From a virus: a stretch of 21,704 bases of DNA. Within the stretch, counting starts at the first letter, position 1. Each line of letters begins with the position of its first letter. The stretch lies in the IMG/VR virus record IMGVR_UViG_3300003872_000058, positions 1 through 21,704 of that record, one strand, 5' to 3'. Position numbers and translations under genes: made by a program. The notes under the pieces were generated by a model that saw nothing but the letters and a program-made list of their open reading frames with translations, was not told where the DNA came from and searched no databases. This document shows positions 3,519-11,400 of the stretch, one piece after another.

Positions 3519-5465
3519 ATGAACCCTGCTCTCGACCGCGCCGCCACCGACGACCTCGCCGACGGGCGCGCCGCCTACCTCGCCGAGCTGGCGCGCTCGG
3601 CGCGACCGCGGCGGCGGCTCACCGTCTCCGAATGGGCGGACGCGCACCGCGTCCTCTCGCCCAAAGGCGCCTCCGAGCCGGGCCCATGGCGGACCTCCCG
3701 CACCCCCTACCTGCGGGAGATCATGGACTGCCTCTCGGCGCGCTCCCCCGTGCGCCGCGTCGTCTTCATGAAGAGCGCCCAGGTCGGGGCCACCGAATGC
3801 GGCCTCAACTGGATCGGCTACGTCCTCCACCACGCCCCGGCGCCCATGCTCGTCGTCCTGCCCACCTTGGAAGTGCGCAAGCGCTGGGTGCGCCAGCGCC
3901 TCGACCCCATGCTCGCCGAAACCCCCGTCCTGACGGAGATCGTCGACGCCCGCCGCCGGCGGGACGGGGCCAACGCCGAAGACATCAAGGATTTTCCGGG
4001 CGGCATGCTCGTCCTCGGCGGCGCCAACTCCCCGGCCTCCCTCGCCTCCATGCCCATCAAATACGTCCTCTGCGACGAGGTGGACCGCTTCCCCTGGGAG
4101 ATCGGCCAGGAAGGCGACCCCCTGGGCCTCATCGACGAACGCACCAAGACCTTCCCCCGGCGCAAGGTCATGCTCGTCTCCACCCCCACGGTGGCCGACG
4201 CCTCGCGCATCGAAGAGGAATACGCGCGCACCGACCGGCGCCGCTATCACGTCCCCTGTCCGCATTGCGGCGAATGGCTGGTGCTGCGCTGGTCGCAGCT
4301 GCGCTGGGACCGGGCCCTCACCCGCGCCGTGTACGTCTGCGAGCACTGCGGCTCGGAGATCGAAGAGCGCTGCAAGCCCGACATGCTCGCCCGCGGCCGC
4401 TGGGTGCCGGAAGACCCGAGCCGACCGTCCGACGTGCGCGGCTACCACATCAACGGCCTCTACGCCCCCCTCGGCCTCGGTCACGGCTGGCTCGACCTGG
4501 CGCGTGAATTCGTCCACGTGCACGACGACAAGGCCAAGCTCAAGCGCTTCGTCAACACCGCCCTGGGCGAGACCTGGAAGGACCGCTCGCGCGACGTCAC
4601 CGCGCGCGACGTCGCCGCCCGCGCCGAAGACTGGCCCGCCCGCGTGGCGCCGCCCGGCTGCATCCTCCTCACACTCGGCGTGGACGTGCAGGACGACCGT
4701 CTGGCCCTGCTGCTCACGGGCTGGGGGCGCGGCGAAGCCTGCTTCGTGCTGGACTGGCTGGAGCTCCCCGGCGACCCGGCGCGCCCCGAGCTGTGGAGCC
4801 GCCTCTCCGAATACCTGCACACCCCGGTGACGAGCGCCTGGGGCCGCCCCCTGCGCATCGCCGCCGCGGCCATCGACAGCGGCGGCCACCACACCCACGA
4901 CGTGTACGCCTTCGTGCGCCAGCAAGGCGATCGCCGCGTCATGGCCGTCAAAGGCGCCTCCACGCGGGGCAAGCCCGTGCTCGCCCCGCGCCCGACCGCG
5001 CAAGACGTCAACTGGCGCGGACGCACCATCCCCAAGGGCGTCAAGCTCTGGACCGTAGGCGCCGACACCGCCAAGGCCGTGCTCTACAACCGTCTCGCCG
5101 GAGACGCCGACCAAGCCCCCGAAGACCGCCTCGTGCGCTTCTGCGCCGACCTCGGGGCCGACTTCTACCGCCAGCTCACCGCCGAAATCTACGACCCGGA
5201 GAAGAACCGCTGGGTGCTGCGCCGCGGGCGCCGCAACGAAGCGCTGGACTGCTGGGTGTACGCCTACGCCGCCGCCCAGCACCCGGAAGTGCGCGTCCAC
5301 CGCCTGCGCGAACGCGACTGGGCACGGATGGAGCGCGCCCTCCAGGCCGAGCCGGATGCGCCGCCCGAAGCGCGGACGGACGTCCCCGCGCCCGCCGCGG
5401 GCGGCAAGCGCCGTCGCCGCCCCCGGCGCCGCGGCGGTCTCGCCCCGGACGACTGGAGCCTCTGA
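3519..5465 (+). CDS. Phage terminase large subunit, GpA family
   Basis: The 648-residue motor and nuclease packages DNA into proheads. The N-terminal ATPase has a deviant Walker A (KSAQVGATE, about residues 85-93), Walker B with catalytic Glu (VLCDEVDRF, 183-191) and coupling motif LVSTPT (219-224). Two CxxC pairs (CPHC 247-250, CEHC 274-277) form the zinc knuckle typical of the GpA/lambda gpA group. The RNase H-like nuclease domain shows acidic residues in GVDVQDD (D389), AIDSGGHHTHD (D453) and EALDCWVYA (D577). Length is normal for the family. The ATG overlaps the stop of the preceding small ORF, with GGGAG upstream. The small terminase subunit usually found just before it is absent; two antirepressor/TA units sit there instead. 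Confidence 0.95.
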   Translation: MNPALDRAATDDLADGRAAYLAELARSARPRRRLTVSEWADAHRVLSPKGASEPGPWRTSRTPYLREIMDCLSARSPVRRVVFMKSAQVGATECGLNWIGYVLHHAPAPMLVVLPTLEVRKRWVRQRLDPMLAETPVLTEIVDARRRRDGANAEDIKDFPGGMLVLGGANSPASLASMPIKYVLCDEVDRFPWEIGQEGDPLGLIDERTKTFPRRKVMLVSTPTVADASRIEEEYARTDRRRYHVPCPHCGEWLVLRWSQLRWDRALTRAVYVCEHCGSEIEERCKPDMLARGRWVPEDPSRPSDVRGYHINGLYAPLGLGHGWLDLAREFVHVHDDKAKLKRFVNTALGETWKDRSRDVTARDVAARAEDWPARVAPPGCILLTLGVDVQDDRLALLLTGWGRGEACFVLDWLELPGDPARPELWSRLSEYLHTPVTSAWGRPLRIAAAAIDSGGHHTHDVYAFVRQQGDRRVMAVKGASTRGKPVLAPRPTAQDVNWRGRTIPKGVKLWTVGADTAKAVLYNRLAGDADQAPEDRLVRFCADLGADFYRQLTAEIYDPEKNRWVLRRGRRNEALDCWVYAYAAAQHPEVRVHRLRERDWARMERALQAEPDAPPEARTDVPAPAAGGKRRRRPRRRGGLAPDDWSL

Positions 5466-5519
5466 AGCGAGCCGGCGCAGACCGGACGCGAACCACCAAG
5501 GGAGGGACGAGGACCATGC

Positions 5520-5780
5520 ATGACCGCCGACCGACTCCCCGAACTGCTCGCCATCGCCCGCGTTCACCTGCCCGACGTGAGCGACGCCGTCTGGGCGCGC
5601 ATCGAACGTGACATCCGCGCCCGCTACGGCGCCGAAAGCCACTACATCGCCAGAAAGCCCAAGACCCTCCGTCTCCAAGCCATCGCCCAGGGAGAAGACC
5701 CCGGCGTCGGCGACCGCCGCCGGCGCGAGCTGGGTCGCCTCGTCGGGGTTGAAGCGCGCGCGGGGATGGCCGATGATTGA
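5520..5780 (+). CDS. Mor-like small DNA-binding protein
   Basis: The 86-residue protein has an N-terminal part (LPELLAIARVHLPDVSDAVW, then ARIERDIRARYGAESHYIAR) that resembles the start of Mor/C-type activators of Mu-like phages, with an RxYGxExxYI pattern. The C-terminal HTH expected in such proteins is not clear; the last 30 residues are Arg/Gly-rich and may be degenerate or shifted. It begins 54 bp after TerL behind a GGGAGGG stretch and stands at the head of the cargo block between TerL and gpW. If it is a regulator, it could act on the following ImmA/IrrE-PIN genes. Family assignment is tentative. Confidence 0.5.
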   Translation: MTADRLPELLAIARVHLPDVSDAVWARIERDIRARYGAESHYIARKPKTLRLQAIAQGEDPGVGDRRRRELGRLVGVEARAGMADD

Positions 5781-5818
5781 ACCGTCGGGGGTCCGTCTTG
5801 ACCGTCATGGTCCGGTTC
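5779..5818. promoter_or_regulatory. Possible operator upstream of the ImmA/IrrE gene
   Basis: In the 114-bp gap before the ImmA/IrrE gene, GAACCG (5779-5784) and GACC (5800-5803) are complementary to GGTCCGGTTC (5809-5818), giving a nested inverted repeat. TTGACC at 5798-5803 could be a -35 element, but I see no well-placed -10. The rest of the gap holds only the strong AGGAGG ribosome-binding site at 5885-5890. Confidence 0.25.
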
Positions 5819-5894
5819 GGAGAGCAGGATCGGATACCGACCTAGACCGCCGGGCGGCGAGAAAGGCGGCGGGAAGAGCGGAAAAGGAGGGCGC

Positions 5895-6971
5895 ATGGCG
5901 GCGGTCGACGTTCGGCGCATGGTAGGCGAGCGGCTCGGCATGGAGATGGAGCGCCAGAGCCTGCGTCCGGAAAACGTCGCACGAGAGACGGGGCTGAGCC
6001 TCGATGTGATCGAGGGTTATCTCAAGGGCCTAAGGGAGATCGATTTCAAAGAACTCGGACCGCTGTGCGAGGCGCTGGGGCAAGACGTGCTGTGGCTCGT
6101 CTCGCCGGCGTGGAAGCCGTCCAAGGTCCACTTCCGCGCCAACTTCGAACGCCGGCTTCGCGACGAGGTCCTCTCCGCCGAGCGGGCGCTGTCCCTGGTC
6201 GCCGACTTTCTCGAGCGACCGAAGAGGCCGACCGTCTCCCGCTTGCCAGACGGCGACACGGATCGCGCCCATCTGCTCATGACCCTATGGGAGCGCGTGG
6301 CGCCCCTGCGCGAGGCGCACCCGCGCGTGGAAGACCTGTACCGGGCGCACCGGTTGCCCGCGTTGCCGCGGACCATGGAGCTGGACGGGTTTCTCGTGTC
6401 CCTGGACCGATGGGCCCTGGTGTTCGCCCGGCGTGGCACCTACTCCGGTCGGGTCGAGTTCACCCTTCTGCACGAGTTCGCCCATTACGCCTTCCATCCC
6501 GAGCCGGAACCCGACCGACGCATCGAGATCGGCGCGCGCGATTTCTATCTAGATCCTGTGCCGAGGCGTGCCCTGCAGGAATGGGTGGCCAACAAGTTCG
6601 CCCAATTGTATCTGGTCCCCATGACGGTCATGGACGAGTGGGGCAAGGCCGGGCGAGAACGGGCGACGACCGAGGCCGCCCGCTACGCCGTCGAGCACGG
6701 CGTCAGCGCCGACGTGGCCGCCAACGCCCTGTGGACCCTGCTGGACACCGGGCAGCAGCTCTGGGTGCTGTACGAGGGTCACGACACGCTGCTGCCGCTG
6801 CTCGAGGCCGCGGGAGGAGACCTTCGCGGCCCGTTCCACGTTCGCGGAGACCGGTCGCATCGAGGACTTCCTGGAAGAACAGGCGAGCTCTCTCAGGCGG
6901 CGCCTGGAGGCGCGCAGGGACGAATTCTCGGAAGCGCGTTGGGAAGAAGTCATGGAAGGCCTTTTCGGTGA
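5895..6971 (+). CDS. HTH-ImmA/IrrE family metallopeptidase, probable 3' frameshift
   Basis: The N-terminal HTH (about residues 24-46, LRPENVARETGLSLDVIEGY) is followed by an ImmA/IrrE peptidase domain with the zinc motif HEFAH (193-197). Such proteins cleave or bind repressors or antitoxins and occur in phages, ICEs and TA pairs. The ATG follows AGGAGG. The literal frame stops at 6971, overlapping the next gene's GTG by 4 bp. From about 6814, though, its product turns into Gly/Arg/Ser-rich nonsense. The +1 frame instead reads EETFAARSTFAETGRIEDFL and a further acidic helical tail to TGA 6976-6978, with G/C-rich third positions. A single-base change near 6808-6816 (GCCGCGGGAGG) is the likely cause: mutation, sequencing error, or less likely programmed shifting. 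Partner: the PIN-like gene downstream. Confidence 0.8.
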   Translation: MAAVDVRRMVGERLGMEMERQSLRPENVARETGLSLDVIEGYLKGLREIDFKELGPLCEALGQDVLWLVSPAWKPSKVHFRANFERRLRDEVLSAERALSLVADFLERPKRPTVSRLPDGDTDRAHLLMTLWERVAPLREAHPRVEDLYRAHRLPALPRTMELDGFLVSLDRWALVFARRGTYSGRVEFTLLHEFAHYAFHPEPEPDRRIEIGARDFYLDPVPRRALQEWVANKFAQLYLVPMTVMDEWGKAGRERATTEAARYAVEHGVSADVAANALWTLLDTGQQLWVLYEGHDTLLPLLEAAGGDLRGPFHVRGDRSHRGLPGRTGELSQAAPGGAQGRILGSALGRSHGRPFR

Positions 6972-7624
6972 GCGGTGACGACCGGATTCTGATCGTCGAC
7001 ATTTCCTTTCTCCACCCCGCCGCCAGGAAGCTCCGCAATTGCGAGATCGTCGAACAGATCCTCGTCAATCTGGGCGACGAGATCCTTTTCGATCGGGAAA
7101 TGGAGGCGAAGAACACGGATCTGTGCGCCGAAGAAATCCGCGGACTCGGAGAAGGACCGTTCGAGCTCTCCGACGAAGAGGCCCTTGCCTGGTTTTCCGG
7201 CTTGGAAAGGGAGACCGCGGAAAAGGTCAGACGGGCGGTGAGGCCGCCGAAAAAAAGCCTATCGAGGGACGCGTACGACGAGGCGCCTTACGAACACCCC
7301 GATATACGCATCGCCGCTTACGCCCATCGTCGCACAGGTGAAGGAAGCCGGCTGACCGTGCTCACCTGCGACAGCGGCCTCCTCTTGGCGTTGCGTATCC
7401 TGAACGTCCCGCGCCGTTGCTTCAAGGCCGCCGTTCGCGAAGCGCACGTCGAGGCGAAAGGGTGCCCGGACATTCTGCCGTCCGAGAAGTACGGCACCCA
7501 GGCCATGCTGGAAGCTTCGCCGCCGGAGCGAGACCCGTTCTTCTACGTCCACGACCACAGACATTGCGACAAATGCGACGGGGGAAGCCGCCACTGCCCC
7601 CTCTTCCCGTCGCCTGGCGTCTGA
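6968..7624 (+). CDS. PIN-like nuclease, putative toxin or effector paired with ImmA/IrrE
   Basis: The 218-residue protein starts at GTG 6968 (VSGDDRILIVDISFLHP). Likely PIN acidic positions are D11 in ILIVDISF, E108/E109 or D112 in EHPDIRIAAYA, and D135 in LTVLTCDSGLLLAL, the usual T-x-D near the end of the fold. PIN toxins are Mg-dependent ribonucleases. The C-terminus adds three cysteines and several histidines (HDHRHCDKCD, C210), a possible metal site not usual in PIN toxins. The overlap with the ImmA/IrrE gene shows a coupled pair. Known TA-like pairs join ImmA/IrrE-HTH proteins with PIN proteins such as DUF4411; this one looks like a divergent variant. The PIN call comes from motif spacing and is not certain. 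Confidence 0.6.
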   Translation: MSGDDRILIVDISFLHPAARKLRNCEIVEQILVNLGDEILFDREMEAKNTDLCAEEIRGLGEGPFELSDEEALAWFSGLERETAEKVRRAVRPPKKSLSRDAYDEAPYEHPDIRIAAYAHRRTGEGSRLTVLTCDSGLLLALRILNVPRRCFKAAVREAHVEAKGCPDILPSEKYGTQAMLEASPPERDPFFYVHDHRHCDKCDGGSRHCPLFPSPGV

Positions 7625-7658
7625 CGAAAAGCGAACCCACCATCATACCGCACCCTTC

Positions 7659-7686
7659 CGGAAATTTTTAGGGATAAAAATTTCCG
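7659..7686. promoter_or_regulatory. Perfect 11-bp AT-rich palindrome before the head genes
   Basis: CGGAAATTTTT (7659-7669), the loop AGGGAT and AAAAATTTCCG (7676-7686) form a perfect stem in the 78-bp gap between the PIN-like gene and gpW. It is far more AT-rich than its surroundings. It could be an operator, or a bidirectional terminator that insulates the cargo block; the stem is not GC-rich and there is no T tract after it, so an operator is at least as likely. Confidence 0.5.
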
Positions 7687-7702
7687 CCTCCCCCGGGCGA
7701 CC

Positions 7703-7903
7703 ATGCCCGGCATGAGCTTCACTCGATCGGACCTGGACGCCCTGGATCGTGCCATCGCCTCCGGCGAGCTGCAGGTGCGCATCCAGGACAGGATGGTGAC
7801 CTACCGCAGCCTGGACGAGCTGCTGCGCGCTCGGCGGGCCGTGCGGCAGGCGTTGTCCGGGCGTCGTCCCGGCCATGCCCTGGCGGACTTCTCCGATGCC
7901 TGA
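7703..7903 (+). CDS. gpW-like head-tail joining protein
   Basis: The 66-residue protein (MPGMSFTRSDLDALDRAIAS then VRIQDRMVTYRSLDELLRAR) has the helix-hairpin-helix pattern of gpW-type joiners: an N-terminal DLDALxxAIASG, a short charged beta hairpin, and a YRSLDELLRAR helix. It fills the portal after packaging and makes the platform for head-tail joining. Position just before the portal is typical. The start may instead be the second Met (7712). The stop overlaps the portal start by 8 bp. Confidence 0.75.
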   Translation: MPGMSFTRSDLDALDRAIASGELQVRIQDRMVTYRSLDELLRARRAVRQALSGRRPGHALADFSDA

Positions 7904-9383
7904 GTGGCTGGACCGGGCCGTCGCCTACTTCGCCCCCCGTGCGGCGCTGGAACGTTCCCGCGCCCGCGCCCTGCTGGCCTACTACGAGGCGGCGCGCCCG
8001 GGGCGCTTCCGCAAGGCTCGGCGCGAGGCCGGGTCGCCCAACCAGGCCCCGGGCCGCGACGCGCGATCGCTGCGCGAGCAGGCCCGCCACCTGGAACAGA
8101 ACCTGGACCTGGCGCGGGGCGTGCTGGCGGTGCTGGTGGCCAACGTCGTCGGCGCCTCCGGCATCGGCATCGAGCCCCAACCGCGCACCCGCGACGGCGA
8201 GCTGATCGAGCCCCTGGCGCGCGACCTGGAGCGCCTGCTGCGCGACTGGGCCAAACGCCCCGAAGTCACCTGGGAGCTGGATTGGGCCGGCGTGCAGCGT
8301 ATCGCAGCGCGGGCCTGGTTACGCGACGGCGAGGTCCTCGCGCAGCTCCTGTCCGGGCCGGTGCGCGGCCTGGAGCACGGCACCGCCGTACCGTTCAGCC
8401 TGGAGCTGATCGAGGCCGACCTCCTGCCCCTGGACTACAGCGATGGCGAACGCATCCTCCAAGGCGTCGAGCGCAACGCCTGGGGCCGCCCCGTGGCCTA
8501 TCACCTGCTCAAGCGGCACCCGCAGGAACTGGGGCGGATGCCCGGCGCCGCGGACGTCAAGCGCGTGCCCGCCGGGCGCGTGCGGCACCTCAAGCTCGTC
8601 GATCGCATCGGCCAGGTGCGCGGGGTGAGCGTCTTCGCCGCCGTCCTCACCCGCCTCGAAGATTTGAAGGACTACGAAGAATCCGAGCGCATCGCCGCCA
8701 AGGTGGCGGCGAGCATGGCCGCCTACATCAAGAAAGGCACCCCGGACCTCTACGATCCCGACGCCGACGAAAGCGACGAGCCGCGCGAGCTCACCTTCCG
8801 TCCGGGGATGATCTTCGACGACCTGCTCCCCGGCGAAGAGATCGGCACCATCGACACCACCCGCCCCAACGCCCAGCTCGAGCCCCACCGCAAGGGCCAG
8901 CTGCGCGCCGCCGCCGCCGGCGTCGGCTGCACCTACTCCAGCCTCGCCAAGGACTACGACGGCACCTACTCCAGCCAACGCCAGGAGCTCATCGAAGGCT
9001 ACGCCCACTACGCCGTCCTGGCGTCCGAATTCGTCGCCCGCTTCGTGCGCCCCGTGTACGAACGCCTGGTGGCCACCGCGGTGCTCTCCGGGGCGGTGGA
9101 CGTCCCCTCCGACGCGGATCCGCTGTCGATCGCCGACGCCCTCTACGTCCCTCCGCAGATGCCGTGGATCGACCCCCTCAAGGAAGCCAAGGCCTGGCGC
9201 GAGCTGGAGCGCGGCGGCTACGCATCCGGCCCGGAGATCGTCCGTCGGCGCGGGCAGAACCCGCGCGACGTGCTGGATCAGGAGGCCCGCTGGCGGCGCG
9301 AGGCCGCCGAGCGCGGCCTGGATTTCGACACCGCCCCGGACCCCGGGGCCAGCGACGGAGGAGCGAATGAAAACGCCGCCTGA
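7896..9383 (+). CDS. Phage portal protein, lambda GpB family
   Basis: The 495-residue protein forms the dodecameric portal. Family features: an N-terminal helix with YYEAARPGR, RSLREQARHLEQNLDLARGVL then NVVGASGIGIEPQP (about residues 55-95), the stem/clip region VLTRLEDLKDYEESERIAAK followed by AASMAAYIKK, and the late segment TTRPNAQLEPHRKGQLRAAA leading to CTYSSLAKDYDGTYSSQRQE. The start ATG 7896 (MPEWLDRAV) overlaps the gpW stop; an in-frame ATG at 7875 is possible but would add a non-family peptide. The 3' end overlaps the protease-capsid gene by 17 bp. Confidence 0.93.
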   Translation: MPEWLDRAVAYFAPRAALERSRARALLAYYEAARPGRFRKARREAGSPNQAPGRDARSLREQARHLEQNLDLARGVLAVLVANVVGASGIGIEPQPRTRDGELIEPLARDLERLLRDWAKRPEVTWELDWAGVQRIAARAWLRDGEVLAQLLSGPVRGLEHGTAVPFSLELIEADLLPLDYSDGERILQGVERNAWGRPVAYHLLKRHPQELGRMPGAADVKRVPAGRVRHLKLVDRIGQVRGVSVFAAVLTRLEDLKDYEESERIAAKVAASMAAYIKKGTPDLYDPDADESDEPRELTFRPGMIFDDLLPGEEIGTIDTTRPNAQLEPHRKGQLRAAAAGVGCTYSSLAKDYDGTYSSQRQELIEGYAHYAVLASEFVARFVRPVYERLVATAVLSGAVDVPSDADPLSIADALYVPPQMPWIDPLKEAKAWRELERGGYASGPEIVRRRGQNPRDVLDQEARWRREAAERGLDFDTAPDPGASDGGANENAA

Positions 9384-11382
9384 CTGGTACCGCCTGGCCG
9401 TCGCCGCCGGCGGCGACGACGCCGAGCTGTGGATCTACGGCGACATCGGCGAGAACTGGTGGGACGAGGAGAGCCTCACCGCCCGCCGCCTCGCCGACGA
9501 ACTGGCCGCCCTGGACGTGTCCGCCCTCACCGTGCGCATCAACTCCGTGGGCGGCCAGGTGGCCGACGCCCTGGCCATCTACAACGCCATCCGCCGCCAT
9601 CGGGCGCAGGTGACGGTGGAGATCGACGGCGTCGCCTACAGCGCGGCGAGCATGATCGCCATGGCCGGCGACCGCGTGCGCATGGCCGCCAACGCCCTGC
9701 TCATGATCCACGCTCCCTGGGGCGCGGCCATGGGCAACGCCGCCGAGATGCGCCGCTTCGCCGACGTGCTGGACACCTACGCCGAAGCCATGACCCAAGC
9801 CTACCTGCGCGAGGGCGGCCCGGACGCCGCCACCGTGGAGGCCTGGCTCAAGGACGGCGAAGACCACTACTTCACCGCCGCCGAGGCCCTGGAAGCCGGC
9901 CTGGTGGACGAGGTCACCCGCCCGGTGGACATCGCCGCCCGCGTGCGCGACCTGCCCCTGGGCCGCTACCGCAACCCCGCGAACGTCGAGGAGCCCGTCA
10001 TGCCCGAATCCAAGCCCGCCCCCAAGACCCCCGCCGCCCGGCCCGCCGATCCGTCCGCCGCCGGCGGCGCCGACGTCGCCGACATCGAAGCGGCCGCCGC
10101 CCGCCGCGCCCTGGAGCGCGAACGGGAGCGCCGCGCCGCGGTGCGCGCCATCGCCGAGCCCTTCGCCGCCCAGCCCGGGATCGCGGCGCTGGTGGAAGCG
10201 ATGCTGGACGACCCCGGCGTGGACGAAGGCGTCGCCCGCGAGCGCATCCTCGCCCACCTGGCGCAGGGAGCCGAGCCCGTGGCCCGCCCGGCGCGCGTCG
10301 GCCTCGACGAACGCGACAAGTTCCGCGCCGGCGCCCGCGCCGCCGTGCTCGCCCGCGCCGGCCTGGCCGCCGACGACGACCGCGGCAACGAATTCCGCGG
10401 CCTCACCCTGCTGGAGCTGGCGCGCGCCAGCCTGGAGCGGGCCAGCGTCTCCACCCGCGGCCTCGATCGCATGAGCCTGGTCGCCGCGGCCTTCACCCAC
10501 ACCGGCGCGGACTTCGGCGCCCTGCTGGCGGACGTGGCCGAAAAGGCCATGCTCAAGGGCTACGACGAGGCCGAAGAGACCTTCCAGGCCTGGACGGCCA
10601 CCGGCTCGGCCTCCGACTTCAAGCCCATCCGCCGCGTGGACCTCAACCTGTTCCCGACCCTCGAGCAGGTGCCCGAGGGCGCGGAATACCATTACGGCAC
10701 CATCGGCGACCGGGGCGAGACGGTGCAGATCGCCACCTACGGCCGCATGTTCTCCATCACCCGCCAGGCCATCGTCAACGACGACCTGGACGCCTTCTCC
10801 CGCATCCCCCGGCGCATGGGGCGCGCGGCCATCCGCACCGTGGGCGACCTGGTGTACGCCATCCTCACCGCCAACCCGCCCATGTCCGACGGCAAGCCCC
10901 TGTTCCACGCCGACCACGGCAACCTCCTCGCCGCCTCCGCCATCACCACCGCCGCGGTGGACAAGATGCGCGTGGCCATGGCCACCCAGAAGGACCCGGA
11001 CGGCCACGCCGCCGCCCTCAACATCCGCCTGGCGCGTCTCATCGTTCCCATGGCCATGGAAGGGCAGGCGCGGGTGGTGCGCGACGCCGAATTCGAGGTG
11101 GACCCCACGGCCAAGAACTCGCGCGTGCCCAACGCCGTGCGCGGCACCTTCGAAGTCGTCTCCGACGCGCGCCTGGACGCCGCCTCCGCCACCGCCTGGT
11201 ACGGCGCGGCCTCCGCCGGCATGCACGACGTGGTCGAAGTGACCTACCTGGACGGCCAGGACCGGCCCTACCTGGAGCAGAAGAGCGGCTGGACGGTGGA
11301 CGGCGCGGAATTCAAGGTGCGCATCGACGCCGCCGCGACGCCGCTCGACTTCCGCACCCTGGCCAAGAACCCCGGCGCCTAA
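9367..11382 (+). CDS. ClpP-like prohead protease/major capsid protein fusion
   Basis: The 671-residue polyprotein has three parts. Residues 1-205 are a ClpP-type serine protease (INSVGGQVADALAIYNAI; nucleophile S95 in YSAASMIAMAGD; His115 in LLMIHAPWG; likely Asp in DGEDHYFTAAEALEAGLVDE). Residues 206-335 are a Pro/Ala-rich, then charged helical, scaffold-like delta region (ALERERERRAAVRAI). Residues 340-671 are an HK97-type capsid domain (ETFQAWTATGSASDFKPIRR, TYGRMFSITRQAIVNDD, LFHADHGNL). The protease would cut the scaffold during prohead maturation. Fused protease-capsid genes are known in phages with GpA terminases. There is no separate capsid gene. An internal ATG at 10000 behind GAGGAG could allow scaffold-capsid to be made without protease. 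Confidence 0.92.
   Translation: MKTPPDWYRLAVAAGGDDAELWIYGDIGENWWDEESLTARRLADELAALDVSALTVRINSVGGQVADALAIYNAIRRHRAQVTVEIDGVAYSAASMIAMAGDRVRMAANALLMIHAPWGAAMGNAAEMRRFADVLDTYAEAMTQAYLREGGPDAATVEAWLKDGEDHYFTAAEALEAGLVDEVTRPVDIAARVRDLPLGRYRNPANVEEPVMPESKPAPKTPAARPADPSAAGGADVADIEAAAARRALERERERRAAVRAIAEPFAAQPGIAALVEAMLDDPGVDEGVARERILAHLAQGAEPVARPARVGLDERDKFRAGARAAVLARAGLAADDDRGNEFRGLTLLELARASLERASVSTRGLDRMSLVAAAFTHTGADFGALLADVAEKAMLKGYDEAEETFQAWTATGSASDFKPIRRVDLNLFPTLEQVPEGAEYHYGTIGDRGETVQIATYGRMFSITRQAIVNDDLDAFSRIPRRMGRAAIRTVGDLVYAILTANPPMSDGKPLFHADHGNLLAASAITTAAVDKMRVAMATQKDPDGHAAALNIRLARLIVPMAMEGQARVVRDAEFEVDPTAKNSRVPNAVRGTFEVVSDARLDAASATAWYGAASAGMHDVVEVTYLDGQDRPYLEQKSGWTVDGAEFKVRIDAAATPLDFRTLAKNPGA
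9988..10002 (+). promoter_or_regulatory. Internal ribosome-binding site and ATG in the protease-capsid gene
   Basis: GAGGAG (9988-9993) lies 6 nt before an in-frame ATG (10000-10002, Met212), exactly where the protease domain ends and the scaffold region begins. Initiation here would give a 460-residue scaffold-capsid product, comparable in logic to the internal start of lambda Nu3 in gene C. Confidence 0.45.
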
Positions 11383-11400
11383 GGCATAGGAGAGAGAACC

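Larger units (their letters stand above)
2839..3522 (+). pseudogene. Small phage ORF interrupted by the DUF4258/DUF2283 cassette
   Basis: The frame starts at ATG 2839, overlapping the KilA-N copy B stop, and ends at TGA 3520-3522, overlapping the TerL ATG at 3519. If the segment between the two 22-bp repeats is removed together with one repeat copy, a 54-codon ORF remains, coupled at both ends by 4-bp overlaps. The insertion is 519 bp, a multiple of three, so the frame stays open right through the antisense cassette (227 codons). The same ORF start is also cut after 13 codons in the copy following KilA-N A. The 54-residue product would be very Arg/Ala-rich and matches nothing I recognise, so it may be a coupling ORF rather than a useful protein. 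Confidence 0.4.

Noticed and set aside
3396-5678. A 760-codon minus-strand frame opposite TerL
   Set aside because: It is a shadow of the terminase gene: Val/Gly/Ala-rich, no recognisable domains, and it lies opposite intact motor and nuclease motifs.
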